64,000 bases of DNA from Odoribacter sp. AF15-53 (lineage in GTDB: Bacteria; Bacteroidota; Bacteroidia; Bacteroidales; Marinifilaceae): contig NZ_QUHC01000011.1 of NCBI RefSeq assembly GCF_003479425.1, positions 70,008 to 134,007 of the forward strand. Reading direction: 5' to 3'. The notes beneath the pieces are model-generated. The model made no database searches. It was not told the origin of the DNA and saw nothing but the letters and a program-made list of their open reading frames with translations. Position numbers and translations under genes: made by a program. This document shows, one piece after another, positions 26,231 to 34,997 of this stretch (position 1 is its first letter; each line of letters begins with the position of its first letter).

Positions 26231-26890
26231 ATGGATAAAGATCAAGTAAGAGAAGTTATCGCAAAACGGGTAGCTCTCGAATTAAAAGACGGCGACGTGG
26301 TAAACTTGGGTATCGGACTGCCAACAATGGTTCCGAACTACTTGCCCAAAAACGTACACGTGATCCTACAATCCGAAAACGGATTATTAGGTATGGGTCC
26401 GAAACCGGAAGAAGGTAAAGAAAATCCGGAATTGACGGATGCCGGTGGTGGCTACATCTCGGCGATCGAAGGCGCCTGCAGCTTTGACAGCGCAACCTCT
26501 TTCGGACTTATCCGCGGCGGACACGTGGATGTCACCATTCTCGGTGCTTTACAGGTAGACGAGAAAGGAAACTTGGCAAACTGGATCATCCCCGGTAAAA
26601 AAGCCCCGGGTATGGGTGGAGCCATGGACCTTCTGGTAGGTGCTAAAAAAGTGATCCTTGCCATGGAACACACGGCAAAAGGGAATCACAAGATTTTGAA
26701 AGAATGTACGCTACCGTTAACCGCCGCCGGGGAAGTTGACATGATTATCACCGAAATGGGTGTTATGAACATCACCCCTGCCGGAATCGAACTGGTAGAA
26801 TTAAACCCTGAATTTACTTTAGATGACATCAAAGCAGCTACAGGCTGTGAATTAATAATTTCCAAAAACTTAAAAGCAATGCCTCAATGA
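26231..26890 (+). CDS. atoA: Butyrate/acetoacetate CoA-transferase subunit B
   Basis: 219 residues. The catalytic glutamate is E49 in SENGLLGMG, and the family motif GGGYISAIEGACSFDSATSF follows. LGIGLPTMVPNYLP is at the N-terminus. It partners AtoD (15458-16111). The stop overlaps the start of the thiolase gene by 4 bases (ATGA), which indicates translational coupling. Confidence 0.94.
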   Translation: MDKDQVREVIAKRVALELKDGDVVNLGIGLPTMVPNYLPKNVHVILQSENGLLGMGPKPEEGKENPELTDAGGGYISAIEGACSFDSATSFGLIRGGHVDVTILGALQVDEKGNLANWIIPGKKAPGMGGAMDLLVGAKKVILAMEHTAKGNHKILKECTLPLTAAGEVDMIITEMGVMNITPAGIELVELNPEFTLDDIKAATGCELIISKNLKAMPQ

Positions 26891-28092
26891 CAAAAACCTA
26901 TATCGTAGCAGCAAAAAGAACAGCGATCGGCAAATTTTTAGGAACAACTCTTTCAATGACAGCAGCAGACTTGGGAGCCGCCGTAATAAAAAACATTATC
27001 GCGGAGACCGGAGTCAATCCCGCCAATATTGATGAGGTGATAGTCGGCAACGTGCTATCCGCCGGACAGGGTCAAGGTGTAGCCCGTCAGGCATCCATCA
27101 AAGGAGGGATCCCACAAGAAGTTCCGGCTTACGGAATCAACATGATATGCGGGAGCGGTATGAAAGCCGTGCTCAATGGTGTAACCGCTATCAAATCGGG
27201 ACTGGCGAACCTGATCATTGCAGGAGGAACCGAATCCATGTCCAATGCGGGCTATATCCTCCCGGCGCGTGTACGTGACGGGCACAAGATGGGCGACGTG
27301 ACAGTAGTGGACCACATGGTGTATGATGGCCTGACGGATGCCTTCGAAGGATACCACATGGGCATAACGGCTGAAAACATCGCGGAGAAATACGCGATCA
27401 GCCGGGAAGAACAGGATGAATTTGCTATCGAATCGCAACAACGTGCTATTGCGGCTATCGATAACGGTAAATTCAAGTCAGAGATCGTGCCTATAGAGTA
27501 CAAGGTGAAGAAAGAGACTCACGTGTTCGACACGGATGAATTCCCGAACCGGACGACCTCCCTGGAGAAATTATCGACCTTACGTCCCGCTTTCAAAAAA
27601 GAGGGTTCCGTCACGGCCGGTAACGCTTCGGGCATCAACGACGGGGCATCATTCGTACTGATCGCATCGGAAGAGGCCGTTAAACAATACAACTTAACTC
27701 CTCTATGCGAGATCATTGGTGTCGGACAAGGCGGTGTGGATCCGGCCATCATGGGTATGGGTCCCGTGCCTGCCATTGCCAACGCACTCAAGAACGCCGG
27801 AATCAAACTATCCGATATCGACGTGATCGAGCTAAACGAGGCTTTCGCAGCACAATCACTGGGAGTCATTCACGAACTCATGGCACAACACGGCGTTACG
27901 AGAGAATGGATAAATGAACGTACGAACATCAACGGTGGCGCAATTGCACTGGGACATCCCATCGGGGCATCAGGAAACCGCATCGTTGTATCATTAGTAC
28001 ATGAAATGATAAACAATGAAGCAAAATTAGGTCTTGCATCCCTCTGTATCGGAGGGGGCATGGGGACGGCCTTAATTCTGAAGAAATGTTGA
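26887..28092 (+). CDS. Acetyl-CoA C-acetyltransferase (thiolase)
   Basis: 401 residues, thiolase II. The nucleophile C88 is in NMICGSGMKAV. The catalytic histidine is in GGAIALGHPIGASG and the second active cysteine in LCIGGGMGTA. It interconverts acetoacetyl-CoA and two acetyl-CoA. In this operon it recycles the acetoacetyl-CoA made by AtoDA, and with Hbd and Crt (encoded at 53.5-55.2 kb) it can also build butyryl-CoA from acetyl-CoA. It overlaps atoA by 4 bases. Confidence 0.95.
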   Translation: MTKTYIVAAKRTAIGKFLGTTLSMTAADLGAAVIKNIIAETGVNPANIDEVIVGNVLSAGQGQGVARQASIKGGIPQEVPAYGINMICGSGMKAVLNGVTAIKSGLANLIIAGGTESMSNAGYILPARVRDGHKMGDVTVVDHMVYDGLTDAFEGYHMGITAENIAEKYAISREEQDEFAIESQQRAIAAIDNGKFKSEIVPIEYKVKKETHVFDTDEFPNRTTSLEKLSTLRPAFKKEGSVTAGNASGINDGASFVLIASEEAVKQYNLTPLCEIIGVGQGGVDPAIMGMGPVPAIANALKNAGIKLSDIDVIELNEAFAAQSLGVIHELMAQHGVTREWINERTNINGGAIALGHPIGASGNRIVVSLVHEMINNEAKLGLASLCIGGGMGTALILKKC

Positions 28093-28138
28093 TTTAGAAT
28101 TAAAAACTAGCTTCGATCAATTAAAACATTTAATAATA

Positions 28139-29278
28139 ATGGATTTCAGTCTATCAAAACAAGACCAACTCTTCTTACAAATGATAAGAGAGTTTGCAGA
28201 GAAAGAGGTAAAACCTCTGGCGGCGGAAGTGGACGAATCAGAAAGATTCCCAATGGAAACCGTTCAAAAAATGGCAAAACTTGGTATTATGGGTATCCCA
28301 TTCCCGGTTGAATTCGGTGGTGCCGGTGGTAACAACATCCTTTACACGATGGCGGTAGAGGAGTTATCCCGTGTATGCGCCACGACCGGAGTAATCGTGT
28401 CGGCACACACCTCTTTGTGCTGTGCACCGATCATGGAACACGGTACGCCCGAACAAAAAGCCAAGTATCTTCCCAAGTTGACTTCCGGTGAATGGATCGG
28501 AGCATTCGGTCTGACAGAACCGAACGCCGGAACCGACGCATCCGCACAACAGACTTTCGCGGTAAAAGAGGGAGATCATTACGTGCTGAACGGATCTAAA
28601 ATCTTCATCACCAATGCTGGCTATGCACACGTGTATATCATCATGGCGATGACCGATAAATCCAAAGGAACCAAAGGGATTTCCGCCTTTATCGTGGAAA
28701 AAGACTTCCCGGGATTCTCCATCGGTAAAAAAGAGAAGAAAATGGGTATCCGCGGTTCGGCTACTTGCGAGCTGATCATGGAAAACTGTATCGTTCCGGC
28801 CGAGAACTTACTCGGACAAGAAGGTAAAGGTTTTGGTATTGCCATGAAAACACTTGACGGCGGACGTATCGGTATCGCTTCTCAAGCATTGGGTATCGCT
28901 CAAGGAGCTATGGACGAAACCGTGAAATACGTGAAAGAACGTAAACAATTCGGTAAATCCCTTGGCCAATTCCAGAACACTCAATTCCAATTGGCAGACC
29001 TGCAAACCAAGGTGGAAGCTGCCCGTTTGTTAATAAGACAAGCTGCTTACAAAAAAGACCAGAAAGTGCCTTATTCCACAGATGCAGCTATGGCGAAACT
29101 ATTCGCGGCAGAAACGGCCATGGAAGTAACCACGAAAGCCGTACAATTCCACGGAGGATACGGATATACCCGTGAATATCCTGTTGAAAGAATGATGAGA
29201 GATGCCAAGATTACTGAAATCTACGAGGGTACGTCAGAAGTTCAGAGAATGGTGATTGCAGCAAATTTATTAAAGTAA
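28139..29278 (+). CDS. bcd: Butyryl-CoA dehydrogenase
   Basis: 379 residues, acyl-CoA dehydrogenase family of the short-chain type. The three domains are complete. FAD/substrate signatures are FGLTEPNAGTDAS and QFHGGYGYTREYPVERMMRD. The catalytic base is in ITEIYEGTSEVQ. It reduces crotonyl-CoA to butyryl-CoA. Directly followed by etfB and etfA, it is the arrangement of the electron-bifurcating Bcd-EtfAB complex, which also reduces ferredoxin. Confidence 0.95.
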   Translation: MDFSLSKQDQLFLQMIREFAEKEVKPLAAEVDESERFPMETVQKMAKLGIMGIPFPVEFGGAGGNNILYTMAVEELSRVCATTGVIVSAHTSLCCAPIMEHGTPEQKAKYLPKLTSGEWIGAFGLTEPNAGTDASAQQTFAVKEGDHYVLNGSKIFITNAGYAHVYIIMAMTDKSKGTKGISAFIVEKDFPGFSIGKKEKKMGIRGSATCELIMENCIVPAENLLGQEGKGFGIAMKTLDGGRIGIASQALGIAQGAMDETVKYVKERKQFGKSLGQFQNTQFQLADLQTKVEAARLLIRQAAYKKDQKVPYSTDAAMAKLFAAETAMEVTTKAVQFHGGYGYTREYPVERMMRDAKITEIYEGTSEVQRMVIAANLLK

Positions 29279-29290
29279 AAGACAGTTGAC

Positions 29291-30073
29291 ATGAAGATCG
29301 TTGTTTGTATTAAACAAGTTCCGGATACCACGGAAATCAAACTGGACCCCGTTACAGGAACCCTTATCAGAGACGGTGTACCCAGTATTATGAATCCCGA
29401 TGACAAGGGAGGACTTGAATTTGCCCTTCAATTAAAAGATCAATATGGAGCACACGTAACCGTGATCACCATGGGACCTCCTCAGGCAGAAGCTATTTTG
29501 AGAGAGGCATACGCCATGGGAGTGGATCGTGCCATCCTGTTAAGCGACCGCAAATTCGGTGGAGCCGATACGTTGGCCACTTCTAATACAATTGCCGCAG
29601 CCTTGAGATCTCTGGAATTCGACTTAGTGATCACCGGACGTCAGGCTATCGACGGGGATACCGCTCAGGTTGGTCCGCAGATCGCCGAACACTTGGATTT
29701 ACCGCAAGTAACCTACGTGGAAAGCTTAACTTTCGACGGGAACAAGACTTTCACGGTGAAGAAATCCATGGAAGACGGTTACCAGATGGTACAGGTTGAC
29801 ACACCTTGCGTGTTCACGGCATTAGCTTCCGGAGTGAAACCCCGTTACATGTCTGTAAGAGGAATCGTTGAGGCTTACAATCACCCCATCGAAACCTGGA
29901 CCTACAACGACATCACCGTGGATGACCAGAAGATCGGATTGAACGGATCACCGACCCGCGTATTCAAATCATTCACCAAGGGAGTAAAAGCTGCCGGACA
30001 AATCTACGAAGTAGACCCTGCAGAAGCTGTAGACATTATTATCAGCAAATTGAAAGAAAAATTTATTATCTAA
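29291..30073 (+). CDS. etfB: Electron transfer flavoprotein beta subunit
   Basis: 260 residues. It opens with MKIVVCIKQVPDTTEIKLD. The ETF-beta signature region is DLVITGRQAIDGDTAQVGPQ and TYVESL. It starts 12 bp after bcd. With EtfA it should transfer electrons from NADH to Bcd and ferredoxin. Whether it bifurcates cannot be proved from the sequence alone. Confidence 0.95.
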   Translation: MKIVVCIKQVPDTTEIKLDPVTGTLIRDGVPSIMNPDDKGGLEFALQLKDQYGAHVTVITMGPPQAEAILREAYAMGVDRAILLSDRKFGGADTLATSNTIAAALRSLEFDLVITGRQAIDGDTAQVGPQIAEHLDLPQVTYVESLTFDGNKTFTVKKSMEDGYQMVQVDTPCVFTALASGVKPRYMSVRGIVEAYNHPIETWTYNDITVDDQKIGLNGSPTRVFKSFTKGVKAAGQIYEVDPAEAVDIIISKLKEKFII

Positions 30074-30091
30074 TGAAAGAGGATAGATTTA

Positions 30092-30137
30092 GAGTATTTC
30101 AATCTAAAATCTAAAATCATTAAATCTAAAATTAGAA
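30092..30137 (+). repeat. Spacer repeat between etfB and etfA
   Basis: AATCTAAAATCTAAAATCAT followed by AAATCTAAAATTAG. The same units and order occur at 22182-22216 before kamC. Confidence 0.6.
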
Positions 30138-31130
30138 ATGGATAAGGCACAATATAAAAACGTTTACGTCTTCGTTGAACAAAGAGAAGGCGTTATCCAA
30201 AACGTGGGTCTGGAATTGTTAGGTAAAGCCAGAGAATTAGCTGATGCTTTAAATGAGAAAGTATATGCCATGTTATTGGGACATGACCTGACGACGCAGG
30301 CTCAGGAATGTATTGCTTACGGAGCTGACACCGTGTTACGTGTGGATGCACCGGAATTGGCAACCTACGTTACCGAACCTTACGCGCAGGCTATTTACCA
30401 AATCATCCGTGACAACAAACCGAGCATCGTGTTGATCGGGGCAACTACCATCGGTCGTGACCTCGGTCCTCGTTTGTCTGCCCGTGTAGAAACCGGATTG
30501 ACAGCCGACTGTACCGGATTGGAAATTTCCGAGGATCGGGATCTTCTGATGACCCGTCCTGCATTCGGTGGTAACTTGATGGCAACCATCATTTGCAAGG
30601 AACACCGTCCGCAAATGTCAACCGTTCGTCCGGGTGTAATGCGCATGGGCCAACGTGACGAGAACCGGAAAGGAACTATCGAAGATGTAAAAATAAACTT
30701 CGACAAATCTAAATTCCGTGTACGGGTTCTTGAGACGGTTAAACAAACCAAGAACTTGGTTGATATTACCGAAGCTCACGTATTGATCTCCGGAGGTCGT
30801 GGAGTTGGTAACGCTGAAGGATTCGATATGTTGCGTGCTATGGCAAACACCATCGGCGCTGAAGTATCTGCATCTCGTGCCATGGTTGATGCCGGAGTAT
30901 TAGGCCACGAACGTCAGGTTGGGCAAACCGGTAAAACCGTACGTCCCGACTTGTATTTCGCCATGGGTATCTCCGGAGCCATCCAGCACTTGGCCGGTAT
31001 GGAAGAATCCGAATACATCATCGCGATCAACAAAGACAAATTTGCCCCGATCTTCAACGTGGCAGACTTGGGTATCGTCGGCGATGTCCGCAAGATCGTT
31101 CCGCTTTTAACTGAAAAGTTGAAAAGATAA
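30138..31130 (+). CDS. etfA: Electron transfer flavoprotein alpha subunit
   Basis: 330 residues. The FAD-binding C-terminal domain has [16 protein letters not shown], the signature [27 protein letters not shown] and ADLGIVGDV. There is no N-terminal ferredoxin extension. It is the last gene of the lysine operon, and a strong terminator follows within 10 bases. Confidence 0.95.
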   Translation: MDKAQYKNVYVFVEQREGVIQNVGLELLGKARELADALNEKVYAMLLGHDLTTQAQECIAYGADTVLRVDAPELATYVTEPYAQAIYQIIRDNKPSIVLIGATTIGRDLGPRLSARVETGLTADCTGLEISEDRDLLMTRPAFGGNLMATIICKEHRPQMSTVRPGVMRMGQRDENRKGTIEDVKINFDKSKFRVRVLETVKQTKNLVDITEAHVLISGGRGVGNAEGFDMLRAMANTIGAEVSASRAMVDAGVLGHERQVGQTGKTVRPDLYFAMGISGAIQHLAGMEESEYIIAINKDKFAPIFNVADLGIVGDVRKIVPLLTEKLKR

Positions 31131-31136
31131 GATAAA

Positions 31137-31169
31137 AAGAGACTGAATCAAATCAGTCTCTTTTTTTTA
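31137..31169 (+). terminator. Terminator of the lysine fermentation operon
   Basis: AGAGACTGA, loop ATCAAA, TCAGTCTCT and eight T. Confidence 0.95.
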
Positions 31170-31326
31170 CCAAACCTTCATTAAGAAATCACGAATTCCC
31201 AGAAAAAGTTTTCATCATACTGAAAACTCACCTATCCTCTCTAACACAAGTTGGGTAAACACCTAATAATCATCATTCCCCCTGTGCAAGGGGTAGTTGA
31301 AGGGGATCGTCCCCCCATTATAACCC

Positions 31327-31355
31327 AAAAGGGGCAGCCGAAGCCACCCCTTTTT
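31327..31355 (-). terminator. Terminator of the holin/amidase cassette
   Basis: On the minus strand: AAAAGGGGTGGC, TTCG tetraloop, GCTGCCCCTTTT. It starts one base after the stop of the 58-aa gene. The region 31170-31326 between the two terminators holds only GC-rich palindrome pieces (CCCCTGTGCAAGGGG) related to those at 14020-14196. Confidence 0.85.
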
Positions 31356-31356
31356 C

Positions 31357-31533
31357 TCATTTCTCGAAACGTTTCCGTTTCCATCGCTCTTTAAACCAAG
31401 CCACCACCACCGAACTTATCACCCCTCCTACAATACTTAACATCCCGGCGATAAAATGATCCGCCACTTGTGAAAGGAAAGCATTAAAGCCCAGCGTGAA
31501 AAATATTCCGGTAAAAAAATAAATGCTAGCCAT
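31357..31533 (-). CDS. Small membrane protein, 58 aa
   Basis: MASIYFFTGIFFTLGFNAFL begins the protein. A hydrophobic stretch follows (IAGMLSIVGGVISSVVVAWF), and the tail is strongly basic (KERWKRKRFEK). One or two membrane helices are likely. It starts 22 bp after the downstream DUF6266 gene stop and ends at a terminator, so it is the last gene of the cassette. The size, topology and basic tail resemble small phage holins or holin-like proteins. I do not recognise a named family. Confidence 0.65.
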   Translation of the reverse strand: MASIYFFTGIFFTLGFNAFLSQVADHFIAGMLSIVGGVISSVVVAWFKERWKRKRFEK

Positions 31534-31555
31534 AAATCTGTTTTTTAATCGTTAA

Positions 31556-32188
31556 TCACTCTATCGTCAGGAAACGACTATCCGAAGCCGCACTTCCATT
31601 CTTCAACGTTGCGAAACAGTACGCTTTCACGTTCGCATGATCCCAATCTTCAGGAAGATTAAAAATCGTACTTCCACTTTCGCCCCGACTTCTTAACGTC
31701 ACGATCTTCGCCCTACTCAACACGGTTTCGAACAACACACCATACACTTTATCATCCGTGAAAGCGTATCCATCCTCCTCTTCTTCGATCTCCTGCTTAA
31801 AAGAATACATTTTATTCTCCGGCTCATACGTCACGGTCACTTTGGCCGGATAAAGCATTCCGGAAGCTACTTTCATCTGATCAAACATAATCGTTGCCAC
31901 ATGTTTCTCATCCACCTCTACCGCAACTTGATTTAACTTCACGAAAGCATTGGAAGTTGTTCCACGCCCGCTCCCCACGAATCCTTTCCGAATCACGGGC
32001 AGTAATCGTCGGGATAATTGAACCAACGCCTTCATCCTTGCCCGTTGACCAAGTATTTCCGGTGTCGGGTTATCCTTTCTTGCAAAAATCTTCGCTTTCG
32101 CGATATTTTGCTTGTTCACGTAACACATGGTCACGTTACCAACGGACCTGGTTACCTTACCTAATAAATAAGAATTAAATTTTGCCAT
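31556..32188 (-). CDS. DUF6266 family protein, copy B
   Basis: 210 residues. The N-terminal motif LGKVTRSVGNVTMCYVNKQN with K and R at intervals is that of DUF6266, a family nearly confined to Bacteroidetes. The rest is predicted beta-rich (ATIMFDQMKVASGMLYPAKV; VKAYCFATLKNGSAASDSRF). There is no signal peptide. It is the second of two such genes in the cassette. Function unknown. Confidence 0.8.
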   Translation of the reverse strand: MAKFNSYLLGKVTRSVGNVTMCYVNKQNIAKAKIFARKDNPTPEILGQRARMKALVQLSRRLLPVIRKGFVGSGRGTTSNAFVKLNQVAVEVDEKHVATIMFDQMKVASGMLYPAKVTVTYEPENKMYSFKQEIEEEEDGYAFTDDKVYGVLFETVLSRAKIVTLRSRGESGSTIFNLPEDWDHANVKAYCFATLKNGSAASDSRFLTIE

Positions 32189-32309
32189 AACTAAACAAAT
32201 TAATGATTAATAATTGAAAATGAACTTTACATCCCTCGTATGGGCCCTACACGACAAATGCAACTCACTTCATCATAAAATAAATGCGAGTTCGCCTGCA
32301 AAAGAAACA

Positions 32310-32353
32310 ACCTGTAACTTGCAAACCTGTAACCTGCAACTCGCCGCAGGCGC
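32310..32353 (+). repeat. CCTGTAACTTGCA-type repeat
   Basis: CAACCTGTAACTTGCAAACC, TGTAACCTGCAAC and CGCCGCAGGCG lie just beyond the amidase stop. The CCTGTAACTTGCA unit recurs at 55924-55999. It may act as spacer or weak hairpin. Confidence 0.5.
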
Positions 32354-32959
32354 TCAATAATATTTCATCCAATCACACAATTGTAACGCCGGTCCCGGAT
32401 CCACCTTTCTTGATGTCACGTCCGAATGTCCCACGATATCCCGGATCTGGTAACACCCCGTCAACAAATCACACACCTCTTCCAACACTCGCATCTGCAC
32501 ATCGGTGTAACGATGCCAGTAGGTTGATTCGTTCCCCGAATCTTCCGTGTATACTTCCCTCACGGGAACTTTCCGGCCACACTCTGCCACGAATTGCCCA
32601 CCCTCCAAACGCAATTGCCCCAAGTTATCCAGTTCAATCCCGATAGAATAGTGATTCAACTCGTTCCTTCCCTCGTAACAACTCTTCCCGGCATGCCACG
32701 CCTCGATGTTAAACGGTACTAATTGAATCACCTCCCCCTTTCGACCAATCACCAAATGTGCCGAAGCCTCCACGTCCGAGCGAGCCAAGAATTTTGCTGA
32801 AGACAGGGCATCCCGACCGGCCGTGTAATGTAAAATAATCATGTCCGGTCCTGCTACCCCTCGTCTATTCTTCGGACACTCCAGTTGAACAACTCCCTCC
32901 CCGACCAACCTGTGCTTTACTATTAAAAATGGAGAATTAGAAATTGAAAATGAATCCAT
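32354..32959 (-). CDS. N-acetylmuramoyl-L-alanine amidase (endolysin-like)
   Basis: 201 residues, Amidase_2/PGRP fold. Zinc-site motifs are IILHYTAG, AWHAGKS and VGHSDVTSRKVDPGPAL. NHYSIGIELDN is the typical central strand. There is no signal peptide, so export would need a holin, and a holin-like gene lies just upstream. The first 15 or so residues (DSFSISNSPFLIVK) are encoded by a TTGAAAATT-type repeat (32926-32954) and are not part of the conserved domain. The natural family role is phage lysis or cell-wall turnover. Confidence 0.9.
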   Translation of the reverse strand: MDSFSISNSPFLIVKHRLVGEGVVQLECPKNRRGVAGPDMIILHYTAGRDALSSAKFLARSDVEASAHLVIGRKGEVIQLVPFNIEAWHAGKSCYEGRNELNHYSIGIELDNLGQLRLEGGQFVAECGRKVPVREVYTEDSGNESTYWHRYTDVQMRVLEEVCDLLTGCYQIRDIVGHSDVTSRKVDPGPALQLCDWMKYY

Positions 32960-33007
32960 AACACAAAAATTTAAAGTTTAAAATTTAGAGTTCTAAGTGA
33001 CGATCTT

Positions 33008-33382
33008 TTAGTTTTTACCTTTTATCTTAAAAATGGCTTTTGCCATTTTTTCACCGCTTCTCCCCACCACGTATCCACCCAACCCGATCTCCAACAAATC
33101 CCAGAACCGGGAGGTATCAGCGAGTATCGGCAAACTGGTAAACGTCCCGATCAGGATAATAACCGCAAACACCAACATCACCAAAGGTCGCCACGAACGC
33201 TGTAACCAATTCCCTTTTACCTCATCCCGCACCACGCTTGCCCGAGCTCGTGTTAATTCTCGCTCCCATTCTTGAATTAATTTCAACAATCCGGCTTCCA
33301 ACTCTTTTCTCTCCCGTGCTGGGAGTGTCAATTGACCAACTAACTCGCTGACCGAATCAACAATTCCACTTATCGGTTTCAT
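33008..33382 (-). CDS. Holin of the GTA/3TM type
   Basis: About 124 residues from the ATG at 33382 (MKPISGIVDSVSEL), which lies 7 bp after the upstream stop; an ATG at 33442 would overlap that gene by 53 bases. The acidic/basic helix EWERELTRARASVVRDE is followed by NWLQRSWRPLVMLVFAVIIL, the signature of the 3TM holins known from gene transfer agents and phages. A second hydrophobic segment (LLEIGLGGYVVGRSGEKM) follows. It should make membrane lesions that let the amidase reach peptidoglycan. Confidence 0.8.
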   Translation of the reverse strand: MKPISGIVDSVSELVGQLTLPARERKELEAGLLKLIQEWERELTRARASVVRDEVKGNWLQRSWRPLVMLVFAVIILIGTFTSLPILADTSRFWDLLEIGLGGYVVGRSGEKMAKAIFKIKGKN

Positions 33383-33389
33383 CTCCCGT

Positions 33390-34013
33390 TCACAATTTAA
33401 CGTATTGTGAATTCGAAAACCGTTTTCCATCCGAGGAAACAAAGAAACAATACAAATGCAGTTTCACCCCTTTTTTACACGTCAACGGGAAGATTGCTTT
33501 CTCTGCTTCCCGCACCACCTCCAATCCTTCCAGCAACTCCGGGCTAAACGAACGATTCGAACGAAGCACCACAACATTCAAACGATCCTCCTCCTCGTGA
33601 GGGTATAGCCCCGCACCATTCTCCCAACACAACGTGACCATCCCTTGATCATCCCTTGTCCCCATCAGGTTATACGCCTGTTGTCTTTTCCCGGCAGCAA
33701 AATGCAACTGCGAAAAATCACCGATCTTCCCGTTTGCCCGAAATGCTTTCAGATTCTTCTTCATGAAAAGCACGTAACCACTACTACAAATCCCGTCAGC
33801 AGAAAGATCCAAAATTCTCTTCAAAGGAGTATCCTTTATCTTCTGGTAAAAACGCACGGTAACCCGGAACCGGGATCTCACCTCCTGCTGTTTCGGCGTG
33901 TTGGAATCATTCTTCACGGGTACAGTCCTCATGTAAGACTTCCCGTTCAATTTACAAAAAACGACATTCCCGACTCGTCCTCTTATTCCAAGAACATTAC
34001 TAAATGAAGCCAT
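33390..34013 (-). CDS. DUF6266 family protein, copy A
   Basis: 207 residues, a distant paralogue of the protein at 31556-32188. The family N-terminus is LGIRGRVGNVVFCKLNGKSY, followed by NTPKQQEVRSRFRV, which corresponds to NPTPEILGQRARMKAL in the other copy. No signal peptide or membrane segment. It is the first gene of the cassette. Function unknown; the linkage to a holin and amidase is the best clue. Confidence 0.8.
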   Translation of the reverse strand: MASFSNVLGIRGRVGNVVFCKLNGKSYMRTVPVKNDSNTPKQQEVRSRFRVTVRFYQKIKDTPLKRILDLSADGICSSGYVLFMKKNLKAFRANGKIGDFSQLHFAAGKRQQAYNLMGTRDDQGMVTLCWENGAGLYPHEEEDRLNVVVLRSNRSFSPELLEGLEVVREAEKAIFPLTCKKGVKLHLYCFFVSSDGKRFSNSQYVKL

Positions 34014-34192
34014 AACTCATCTTTTTTAATTAATACTACTTTCATGCTCTCAACCTTTGTTGATTTCTGAATGCAATATTACAACACCCTGAAAACCTTA
34101 TTATTATACGTAACAGTTACATCAAATAAAATATTTTACAACACGCTGATTACCAACAGCAAAAAAATCACATATTCTACCTCAAAGACATT

Positions 34193-34233
34193 AAAAAAGG
34201 GTGGCAAAAGTCCAAAATACTTTTTACCACCCT
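34193..34233 (-). terminator. Terminator downstream of the RteC-like gene
   Basis: On the minus strand GGGTGGTAAAAAGT, a short loop, ACTTTTGCCACCC and six T. It separates the RteC-like gene from the cassette. The rest of the 294-bp gap 34014-34307 is AT-rich, and I see no good promoter in it. Confidence 0.85.
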
Positions 34234-34307
34234 CAAACTCTCTTCATCTCTTTGTAATCACAGAATCATAAAATCGGCAATCACAGACTCATTTCATCTT
34301 TTAGTTT

Positions 34308-34929
34308 TCATTTGTCCATTCCATCCCTCACCTGTTCTATCAATCTCTCCAATTGCTTCAACAGCACGACACTTTTTCCCCGATCCAAAACCGTTTTCTT
34401 CAACTGCCTGAAATTCTTGATTCGTATTCCCAACACTTGCTCTGCAATCGCCACGAGTTCATGAAACTCCAGCAAAATTCCTCTAGGAGAATAAAACTCC
34501 TTGAGAGCCTCGAATGCAATCAATAATTCCACCACCTTCGTCTGCACGTCTTTCGTCTGCCAGTACAGCAAAGGTTCCCTTTTCTCTCCTCCAACCCGGA
34601 ACCTTTCCGGATTGCACGCCCTCTCCCGAAAAAGCCGCCACTCATCTTCAACCACTTGCTGTCCCCTCTCGATAAAACATAACCGGCACAACCCGTTTTT
34701 CCCCCGACCCATCACCGACTCGACACGTTTCCCGCAAAGCCTGTAATCGGTTTTTCGTGTAATTTAATGTGCGACATGTGGATAAATAATCCTCCCCCAT
34801 ATCGCACACTTCTGCTACTGCCTCGGAAAACTTTCCGGACTCTTCTTCCAATTCCGCTCTCATGTTACCAGCCAATGATTCCCCCGCCAATAATGCGAAG
34901 AACCTTGTTTCAATCAATTCTTTCATCAT
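34308..34929 (-). pseudogene. RteC-like protein, split by a frameshift
   Basis: Two overlapping frames on the minus strand appear to be one gene. The first (34929 down to about 34690) gives an N-terminal helical part of some 80 residues. The second (to 34308) gives about 128 residues that resemble the RteC C-terminus: LYWQTKDVQTKVVELLIAFE, a central acidic helix, and IKNFRQLKKTVLDRGKSVVL. They meet at a GGGGGAAAAA run near 34690-34705, where removing one base would join ...VGDGSG to KNGLCRLCF. RteC proteins regulate excision of Bacteroides conjugative transposons. The join may be a mutation, a sequencing error or programmed slippage. Confidence 0.5.
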
Positions 34930-34947
34930 TTCAAAATTTTATATTAT

Positions 34948-34974
34948 AAAAAAAGCCCCGGGATTTCCCGAGGC
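34948..34974 (-). terminator. Terminator of the polysaccharide operon
   Basis: On the minus strand GCCTCGGGA, AA loop region, TCCCGGGGC and seven T. It lies 24 bp beyond the last gene of the locus (stop at 34998). Confidence 0.9.
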
Positions 34975-34997
34975 ATATCATCAATCCAATTTAAAAT

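Noticed and set aside
31357..34929. Complete prophage or conjugative transposon
   Set aside because: No integrase, terminase, capsid, tail, relaxase or tra genes; only the lysis-like cassette and a broken RteC-like gene.
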